A stretch of DNA of 32,399 nucleotides from NCBI GenBank assembly GCA_037623315.1, contig JBBJJH010000032.1, positions 1 through 32,399 on the forward strand, given 5' to 3'. The notes beneath the pieces are model-generated. The model did not search any database. It was not told the DNA's origin and saw only the letters and a list, made by a program, of their open reading frames with translations. A program made the translations under genes and the position numbers. Below are positions 27,049 to 32,399 of this stretch, piece after piece (positions within the stretch are counted from its first letter, which is position 1; the number at the start of each line of letters is the position of its first letter). The stretch is from Halanaerobiaceae bacterium ANBcell28 (lineage in GTDB: Bacteria; Bacillota; Halanaerobiia; Halanaerobiales; DTU029).

Positions 27049-27286
27049 ATTACTTCCCCCATTCATCAAGCTTTAAATTCTCATAATATTATAATATATG
27101 AAGACCTTAATATTATGTGAAGGGAGACTTATTTTTTGCTGCTATTGTTTGTAAAAGAGTGAAGATTATTTTAATGAATGGGAAAAATGATTTCAATAAT
27201 TAAGTTGAAAAACCTTTATAAATATTGTGTTTTTACAGATAATATTATAAGAAGAAAGAACAAAAGATAGAAAAACACAGAAAAAC

Positions 27287-27315
27287 TTGCAAAAACAAAT
27301 AAAATGTGCTATAGT
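27287..27315 (+). promoter_or_regulatory. Sigma-A promoter of the GH28-like gene
   Basis: TTGCAA (27287-27292) and TATAGT (27310-27315) are 17 bases apart and 66 bases before the ATG. The remaining upstream gap (from 27049) is AT-rich and contains no gene. Confidence 0.7.
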
Positions 27316-27343
27316 GACTGAGTCAAAAGGAATATCAAATACT

Positions 27344-27366
27344 TAGATTATATGCTAGTTAATCTA
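27344..27366 (+). promoter_or_regulatory. Possible operator dyad downstream of the GH28-like promoter
   Basis: TAGATTA (27344-27350) and TAATCTA (27360-27366) are exact inverted repeats with nine bases between. The dyad begins about 29 bases after the -10 box and ends just before the AGGAGG ribosome site, a place where a repressor could block transcription or where a short leader hairpin could form. Confidence 0.5.
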
Positions 27367-27380
27367 GACAGGAGGTTATT

Positions 27381-30035
27381 ATGTTTGAAGTAATTGAGGC
27401 TACAGGATGTCCTTTTAATGAAAGTTATTTATTAAAGGAAGAAAGAAAATACGATATTCGGGACTTCGGGGCAGGTGAGGACAAGTCGCCATTAGAGAAC
27501 ACAAAGGCGATTAATAATGCAATTCAAAAAGCGTCTGAGGAAGGCGGTACAGTTATTATCCCAAAGGGTGATTTTAGAGTTTACACAATTCACCTAATGA
27601 GTGCTGTCAATTTGTATTTATCAAAAGGTAGTGTTCTTCATGCTGCAAGAACAGATATAGAGAATTCATATGAATTACAAATAGGGGAAGGCGGTAATTA
27701 TGAAGAACCAGAAGTAAATCTTTACGTTGGATTGCAAGACCATGGTCATACATATTTTGCTAATAGTTTGATTTATGGCGCAGATATTCAAGATGTGATG
27801 ATTTATGGGCCTGGTCTGATAGATGGTAGTTTTTTAAATGATGAAGGAAAATTAGAGAATGTTTTAATGGGGGGAGATCCCCTTGAGCCTGAAAAGCGTA
27901 ATGAAGTTGGCCATCAGGGAGAATGGTTTGGTAATAAGGGGATTGCATTATTAAGATGTAAAAATGTTGCCTTATGTGATTTTTCCATACTTGCAGGTGG
28001 ACATTTTGCTATTATTGCTAACTCTGTAGAAAATTTATTTGCAAATAATATCTTAGTCGATACGAACCGGGATGCTTTTGATGTAGATTGCTGTCAGAAT
28101 GTTACTATACTAAACTCTACTTTTAATTCATTAACTGATGATGCTATTGTTATGAAAGCTTCATATGGTGGTGGTTTTTTCAATCCATTAAAAAATGTAT
28201 TGATAGAAGATTGCAATGTTAGTGGATATGATATGGGTTCTGTTTATACAGGTGAATATACTACAGATAAACAAGTTGCAACAGATCGTTGTGGTCCTAC
28301 TGCTCGCGTTAAGCTTGGAACAGAATCTACCTGTGGATATGATCGTGTTACAGTGCGTCGTGTTCATTTCAAACGTTCTAGAGGTTTTGCATTAGAAGCT
28401 GTGGATGGAGCAGATTTAAGTAATATTATCTTTGAGGATTCCTCTTTAGAGGATGTAAGTAGCTCACCTATTTTTATAAAAGTTGGTGACCGTGGTCGCT
28501 ATCCTGTAACAGGAAATTCCATAAATGAAGAGATTATACCTCCTAAAGATGCAGAAAATAATGTGCGATTGGATAATCTAAACTGGGTGCTTCCAGCTAA
28601 GGAAGCTTATCAGGCCTATCCAGCAAAACGTTATATACCTTCTTATTATCGAACACGGAAAGTATCAGTGGATGGACATTCTTATTTTCAAATTGTCGAT
28701 CATGAGAAACCTTGCAAATTGAATTCTGCAAATTATCATGAAGAAAACGGAAGATTTTATGCTCTTAAATACGATAATTCCTCGATGAAGTATATACCTG
28801 ATTATGAAAAGGAAGTAAAGGAAAGTGAACTTGTTCTTTATGCAAACGCAAGTGGAAGTGATCATATTGCCTATGTTCATGATATTATTATCCGCAACAT
28901 TAAAGTCAAAAATGCAGATCCCCGTTACCCAATCGAGTTGATGGGACTTGTTGCTAATCGTATTGAGAATGTATGTATAGAGAATATAAAAGTTGAATAT
29001 CGTGGTGGTCTAAGTTTAAAGCATGCTGTGGAGCAACGTCAATTAAATACGAACTGGGAGTATATGGAGAAAGGGAAAAGAGAGGGTAGTATTCAATCGT
29101 TACCCTGGCTTATTAACACCTTTTTCTTGAAAAATGAAGGTTTACTACCTCGAGTAGAATGGGATCCAAAATTACAAAAATGGATTGATGCACCGTTTAA
29201 TATACCAGAGCTTCCAGAAGTCTATCCAGAACCTAGTAATTGGGGGATACTACCTGCTTATGGCCTATATGTAAGGCATGTTGAGAATTTATATTTGAAA
29301 AATGTTGAAATGAATTATATTGTAGAAGATACTAGATATCCAATTGTTCTTGATGATGTAGTGGGTGGTGAGCTAAAGAATATTAACGCTAGTCATGCAG
29401 AAAATGTAGAAGAAGTAGTATGTGTTAAGAATTCTTTTAAAAGGCCTGCTGGTCTGGAATATGTGCCAGATTATCCATATCATACAAGCTTTGTTGAAGA
29501 TGTAGAGATTGACGATGACTTGTCTATTAGATATGTAGAGGTCAATTCGCCTGCAGCAGGAACTCCAAAAGATAGCTTATATTCTTATGAAACTGTGGCT
29601 ATTCCTGAAAATAATTATAATTTCAGCTGTTCAACAGAAGATTATCCTTTGCCACAGACTGTATTTCGACCATTCTTTCTAGGGGTTTCAGATCAGTGTG
29701 TTAGAGCTGGAGAAACACTTTCTTTTGATGTGGTGGCTAGACAGCCTGCTTTTGAAACTTCAAAGAGAGAAACAGATGGAAAGATTTATAATGAGTCTCT
29801 TGCAGTTAAGGATTTTACAGTACAGGGTATTAATCAACCTATGACTTTAGAAACTGATGAATTGCCCGAGGGAGCTAATTTTGATACTTCATCTTTTCTT
29901 CCTGGTCAAACCTGTACTTTTACCTGGACACCTACTAGTGATGATATATGTGATGAGCCTTATACAATTACGTTTATTGCAGATGATGGGATTATACCAG
30001 TAGAAATGGAAGTGAAGATTAAAGTGGTATATTAA
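27381..30035 (+). CDS. GH28-like right-handed beta-helix protein (pectin-active type)
   Basis: The 884-residue protein opens with the pectin-lyase-fold start YDIRDFGAGEDKSPLENTKA and GGTVIIPKGDF. The helix has runs of repeated strands. Acidic residues typical of GH28 active sites are seen at D231/D234/D236 (NRDAFDVD) and D253-D254 (LTDDAIVMK), but GHG and RIK motifs are not clear. The C-terminal part (about 770-884) is an Ig-like domain with DELPEGANFD and CTFTWTPTSDD, as in putative Ig (He_PIG) domains. There is no signal peptide. AGGAGG precedes the ATG. Polygalacturonase or rhamnogalacturonan hydrolase action is likely but unproven; a lyase is another option. Confidence 0.75.
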   Translation: MFEVIEATGCPFNESYLLKEERKYDIRDFGAGEDKSPLENTKAINNAIQKASEEGGTVIIPKGDFRVYTIHLMSAVNLYLSKGSVLHAARTDIENSYELQIGEGGNYEEPEVNLYVGLQDHGHTYFANSLIYGADIQDVMIYGPGLIDGSFLNDEGKLENVLMGGDPLEPEKRNEVGHQGEWFGNKGIALLRCKNVALCDFSILAGGHFAIIANSVENLFANNILVDTNRDAFDVDCCQNVTILNSTFNSLTDDAIVMKASYGGGFFNPLKNVLIEDCNVSGYDMGSVYTGEYTTDKQVATDRCGPTARVKLGTESTCGYDRVTVRRVHFKRSRGFALEAVDGADLSNIIFEDSSLEDVSSSPIFIKVGDRGRYPVTGNSINEEIIPPKDAENNVRLDNLNWVLPAKEAYQAYPAKRYIPSYYRTRKVSVDGHSYFQIVDHEKPCKLNSANYHEENGRFYALKYDNSSMKYIPDYEKEVKESELVLYANASGSDHIAYVHDIIIRNIKVKNADPRYPIELMGLVANRIENVCIENIKVEYRGGLSLKHAVEQRQLNTNWEYMEKGKREGSIQSLPWLINTFFLKNEGLLPRVEWDPKLQKWIDAPFNIPELPEVYPEPSNWGILPAYGLYVRHVENLYLKNVEMNYIVEDTRYPIVLDDVVGGELKNINASHAENVEEVVCVKNSFKRPAGLEYVPDYPYHTSFVEDVEIDDDLSIRYVEVNSPAAGTPKDSLYSYETVAIPENNYNFSCSTEDYPLPQTVFRPFFLGVSDQCVRAGETLSFDVVARQPAFETSKRETDGKIYNESLAVKDFTVQGINQPMTLETDELPEGANFDTSSFLPGQTCTFTWTPTSDDICDEPYTITFIADDGIIPVEMEVKIKVVY

Positions 30036-30085
30036 TTTTCTTTTGATTAAAGCATATTAATTTATAAGTATAATTTTGTATAAAA

Positions 30086-30119
30086 AAAGTGGGTGTCTCA
30101 ATTTGAGATACCCACTTTA
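30086..30119. terminator. Terminator hairpin between convergent genes
   Basis: A long stem pairs AAAGTGGGTGTCTCA with the complement across TGAGATACCCACTTT. A run of A at 30082-30088 becomes a T-run on the minus strand, so it mainly serves the minus-strand secreted-protein gene. On the plus strand the tail is weak, yet the stem may still stop the GH28-like transcript. Confidence 0.8.
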
Positions 30120-30141
30120 AGTTCCGTACACTATTTACAAA

Positions 30142-30735
30142 TTACCAAACATAGATTGAGTCAATATAAACAGAAGTAAATACATTATCCATATCTATAT
30201 TGCCATCTTCATCTTCAGGTGCATAATGGTTGAATCCAAACATTAATGAACCAACATCACCATAAATGGAGTCAATCCAGGTTTCAACCCAGTTCCATCC
30301 TGGCTCTAGCTCAGATTGTCTCACATTTAGAATTGAACCCATCCATTCGCCATCTTGATCATGAGGAGCTAAGAATACTGCCCACTCATTTTCGTAAATA
30401 TTATCATAATCTTCAACATACAACCAGAAACCAATCGTATTGTTTTCAATTAGCAAATCCCAATTTTCATGAGTGTTATGAAGGCTAGCATTTGATTGAC
30501 GGTACTCAGAAGCCTTTGTAATTACCAAGCTTCTATCGCTATCCTTAGTGTATTCTTCCTCATCAGTGATTCTAAATGAAGCATGGAAAGGACTCCAATT
30601 ACCCCAAACGCTTTCATTATTTTCACTAGAAAAATCTTCAAGCACAATAGCATCATCGCTAGGACCAGCTAAAGTACTTACCCCTAAACTTAAAGCCAAC
30701 ATTGCAACTAACAATACCATAAGAACTTTTTTCAT
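30142..30735 (-). CDS. Small secreted carbohydrate-binding-type beta-sandwich protein
   Basis: The 197-residue protein has a clear signal peptide, MKKVLMVLLVAMLALSLGVS followed by TLAG, with likely cleavage after TLA. The mature part is acidic and reads as a jelly-roll domain like CBM4/9 or CBM11 (VLEDFSSENNESVWGNW, SLVITKASEYRQSNAS, DNVFTSVYIDSIYVW). There is no catalytic domain. AGGGGGAAA precedes the ATG and a terminator follows. It is the only sure exported protein in the sugar region and may bind plant polysaccharide or soluble oligosaccharide at the surface. Which ligand is unknown. Confidence 0.7.
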   Translation of the reverse strand: MKKVLMVLLVAMLALSLGVSTLAGPSDDAIVLEDFSSENNESVWGNWSPFHASFRITDEEEYTKDSDRSLVITKASEYRQSNASLHNTHENWDLLIENNTIGFWLYVEDYDNIYENEWAVFLAPHDQDGEWMGSILNVRQSELEPGWNWVETWIDSIYGDVGSLMFGFNHYAPEDEDGNIDMDNVFTSVYIDSIYVW

Positions 30736-30778
30736 TAATTTTTCCCCCTTAGTTTATATAAGTATTTTAATTAGTAAT

Positions 30779-30807
30779 ATCTTAACATGGTTTATCTTTG
30801 ATTTCAA
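30779..30807 (-). promoter_or_regulatory. Promoter of the secreted binding-protein gene
   Basis: On the minus strand TTGAAA (30807-30802) and TAAGAT (30784-30779) are 17 bases apart, about 45 bases before the ATG at 30735. Upstream of this, to 31050, the sequence is AT-rich. It contains only a 20-codon minus-strand open frame (31018-30956) with a ribosome site, probably a gene fragment. Confidence 0.6.
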
Positions 30808-31050
30808 GTTATTTTTTTGGAAAATGTGAATTTATTTTTTATTAAAGCTATAATTAAATTATTATTTTCTGTGATATATCAGTATAATATATTGTTTTTA
30901 TTGTTTTTTTTTTACGTAATTTATTTTTTAAAAGGTTTTCAAAGATATAATTCGTTTAACCACCAATTTGGCATATAATATCTGTATTATCTTCCACTGT
31001 TTTCTTTAACATTTTCATATGCTCCTTATTAGGAGGTATTATGTTTGCCA

Positions 31051-31248
31051 TTAAATAATACATATTTCTTCTTTAAATCCTTGTTCAGTACCTCTAATGA
31101 TATTATCTTGTAATGATTTTGATAGGGTAGTAAATAAAGCACTATATCCTGCTACACGAACTACAAGGTTTTTGTATTCTTCTGGATTTTCTTGAGCATC
31201 TAATAACGTGTTTCTGTCTACCAAACTCTAATTATTGACAATCTCAGC
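31051..31248 (-). pseudogene. 3' remnant of a glycyl-radical enzyme gene (pyruvate formate-lyase type)
   Basis: The minus strand reads [20 protein letters not shown] followed by [20 protein letters not shown] and RGTEQGF, then a stop at 31053-31051. This is the C-terminal glycyl-radical end of the pyruvate formate-lyase / glycerol dehydratase group; RVAGYSA holds the radical glycine. An in-frame TAG lies at 31230-31228, and nothing of the large upstream part remains, since a membrane-protein gene starts at 31307 on the other strand. So it is a dead fragment. Confidence 0.8.
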
Positions 31249-31306
31249 AATAGTATTATATACTATCTCTAGATGCAAACGACTTGCAAAAACACGGAGG
31301 TATGTA

Positions 31307-32029
31307 ATGGCTAAGTTAATTTCAGATATTTCAAAGAAAAAAATTATACAGTTTGCTTTTATGATATGCGTAATGATTATAATGTCTTTTTATATAATTG
31401 ATAAGCAGCTTGATTTAACTTGGATTCAAAGTAATTTAGAACGGCTTAGGTTTTTTGTTGCTGAAAATTTTTTCCTGGCAGTATTTTTTTTCTTTCTATT
31501 ACGCTTTTTCTTTGCGCTTGTATCTATTCCAGGCGGTGGTGCTTTAACGGTTCTTGTCGGAGCATTATTTGATTTTTTCTTGGCTTTTCTACTTGTTACA
31601 TTATCAGTAAGTTTTGGCTCTTTGCTTATTTTTCTTTTAAGCCGTTATGCTTTTCAGGACTACTTTAAAGAAAAATACAAAAAACAGTTTTCTAGAATTG
31701 ATAAGATTTCTAGAGAAAATGGAGCAAAGCTCTTATTCTTGCTAAGAGTTAATGAATTAGTACCTTCTTTTATTATAAATTCTTTTTTTGGATTAACTTC
31801 CATTAAGGCTAGTACTTATTACTGGGTTAGTTTAATAGGCATGCTCCCTGGTATTTTTATATTTATTAATGCTGGAAGTCAGATAACAGAAATAAAAAGG
31901 CTTTCTGATTTATTAACAGCAGGTGTTATATTGTCTCTGGCTGCTCTGGGAATAATACCTTTTATTCCAAGAATATTAGTAAAATTTTTTCAAGGTGCTC
32001 GAGAAGTTCATTTAGAAATTAAGGATTAA
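31307..32029 (+). CDS. TVP38/TMEM64 (DedA-like) membrane protein
   Basis: The 240-residue integral membrane protein has about five or six hydrophobic segments: near the N-terminus (FAFMICVMIIMSFYII), a double run at about 50-105 (FFFFLLRFFFALVSIPGGGA, then LAFLLVTLSVSFGSLLIFLL), and later ones around ISLIGMLPG-like and TAGVILSLAAL. The family loop LLRVNELVPSFIINSFFGLT and the IPGGGALTVLVGALF motif fit VTT/DedA-like proteins, thought to be lipid scramblases or transporters. I use ATG 31307, which has GGAGGT just before it; the longer frame upstream lacks a ribosome site. Its specific role is unknown. Confidence 0.85.
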   Translation: MAKLISDISKKKIIQFAFMICVMIIMSFYIIDKQLDLTWIQSNLERLRFFVAENFFLAVFFFFLLRFFFALVSIPGGGALTVLVGALFDFFLAFLLVTLSVSFGSLLIFLLSRYAFQDYFKEKYKKQFSRIDKISRENGAKLLFLLRVNELVPSFIINSFFGLTSIKASTYYWVSLIGMLPGIFIFINAGSQITEIKRLSDLLTAGVILSLAALGIIPFIPRILVKFFQGAREVHLEIKD

Positions 32030-32117
32030 ATTGTAATATAAATATAGTTGAAGGAAACTTGATTTAGTTAAGGCAGCAGCTTATAGTGTGGTTAATAGAA
32101 TTACTTGTATAATTAGG

Positions 32118-32237
32118 ATGCCAGCAGGTATTATTTTATTATTAATGCTTGGGGTGGCAGTATTAACTATAATTCTAACAAGCTTGCATCTTTACCTGAA
32201 TAACTGTATAATGAATATACAACTTAAAATATTTTAA
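32118..32237 (+). CDS. Possible tiny membrane peptide or gene remnant
   Basis: A frame open from about 32052 to TAA 32235-32237 contains a strongly hydrophobic stretch (PAGIILLLMLGVAVLTIILT). From ATG 32118 it gives 39 residues; GTG 32088 would give 49. Neither has a good ribosome site. It may be a small membrane peptide or the end of a lost gene. Confidence 0.2.
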   Translation: MPAGIILLLMLGVAVLTIILTSLHLYLNNCIMNIQLKIF

Positions 32238-32325
32238 ATGTGGGTAAACCTATTGAAAAATAGGGGCACAAAGCTATGGGTCTAAGGTTATCGAGAAATA
32301 ACTATGATTGCCAGGTTACAATCAT
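32238..32325 (+). promoter_or_regulatory. Class I cyclic-di-GMP riboswitch (GEMM-I)
   Basis: The conserved core is present in order: GGGTAAACC (32242-32250), a short hairpin closed by CCTATTGAAAAATAGG with a GAAA-type loop, GCACAAAGCTA (32266-32276), the CTAAGG element (32282-32287), and the closing part ATTGCCAGGTTAC (about 32307-32319). This matches the GEMM-I aptamer order. A stem CTATGATTG / CAATCATAG near its 3' end overlaps the terminator that follows, giving a route for switching. The gene it controls is not in the window. Confidence 0.88.
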
Positions 32326-32347
32326 AGCCCATTATGGGCTTTTTTTT
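32326..32347 (+). terminator. Riboswitch expression-platform terminator
   Basis: AGCCCA (32326-32331) pairs with TGGGCT (32335-32340) over a three-base loop, followed by seven T. It sits directly after the c-di-GMP aptamer, so ligand binding probably decides between read-through and stop. Confidence 0.85.
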
Positions 32348-32367
32348 ATCAAAAAGCCTCAAGAAAA

Positions 32368-32396
32368 CTCCACCTAAATCTTTGATTTAGGTGGAG
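32368..32396. repeat. Perfect 13-base inverted repeat at the window edge
   Basis: CTCCACCTAAATC (32368-32380) and GATTTAGGTGGAG (32384-32396) form a perfect stem with a three-base loop. The plus strand is cut off by the window end, so a T-run cannot be judged there; on the minus strand the stem is followed by TTTTC. It could be a terminator or the terminal hairpin of an IS200/IS605-type element. Confidence 0.5.
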
Positions 32397-32399
32397 ATG

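Noticed and set aside
30246-30488. Plus-strand frame opposite the secreted binding protein
   Set aside because: The minus-strand gene has a signal peptide, ribosome site, promoter and terminator; the plus frame has none.

Overview
The window is AT-rich DNA from a low-GC, Gram-positive-type anaerobe (Bacillota). A Halanaerobiales-like organism is my best guess, but this rests on gene content and general look rather than on any marker search. Support comes from the conserved Bacillota order tmk-darA-holB-ricT-yabA-trmN6-rsmI-metG, a Rex redox repressor, the relic of a glycyl-radical enzyme, strong AGGAGG-type ribosome sites, and chemotaxis and cyclic-dinucleotide signalling parts. No rRNA, tRNA or CRISPR array was seen.

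Region by region. Positions 1-2360 are a worn accessory stretch: a decayed propeller-like gene (2-615), an intact Rpn/PD-(D/E)XK nuclease gene with an unusually good internal start (693-1619), another decayed extracellular-type gene (1676-1970), and nikR on the minus strand. Positions 2559-5364 hold guaB, trxB and a tiny helix-turn-helix protein. Positions 5656-10575 are one tight operon for dTMP kinase, a c-di-AMP receptor, the clamp-loader delta' subunit, RicT, YabA and two RNA methyltransferases. metG, a large SWIM-SNF2 helicase and rex follow to 16712. cheB-cheR lie convergent to rex, and walJ/yycJ and rlmH close the housekeeping half at 20160.

From 20245 to 30735 the window becomes a carbohydrate-use region: GH43 (arabinan-type), GH27 with an inserted binding module, an SLH-rhodanese fusion, a diverged FMN alpha-hydroxy-acid oxidase-like protein, a cholylglycine-hydrolase-family Ntn enzyme, a large GH28-like beta-helix protein, and one small secreted carbohydrate-binding-type protein. 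The three glycosidases lack signal peptides, so they probably trim imported pectin side-chain oligosaccharides in the cytoplasm; the transporter is not in the window. A 353-bp palindromic non-coding element sits in this region, and 75 bp of it recurs upstream of rlmH.

The right end holds the relic of a glycyl-radical enzyme, a TVP38-type membrane protein, and a clear class I cyclic-di-GMP riboswitch with its own terminator. The gene it controls lies beyond the window or has been separated by a hairpin-bearing element at the very edge.

The most notable observations are the in-frame internal start of the Rpn gene (a candidate gene-within-gene antitoxin), the c-di-GMP riboswitch, the palindromic dispersed repeat, the apparently cytoplasmic SLH-rhodanese fusion, and the loss of substrate-binding residues in the hydroxy-acid-oxidase homologue.
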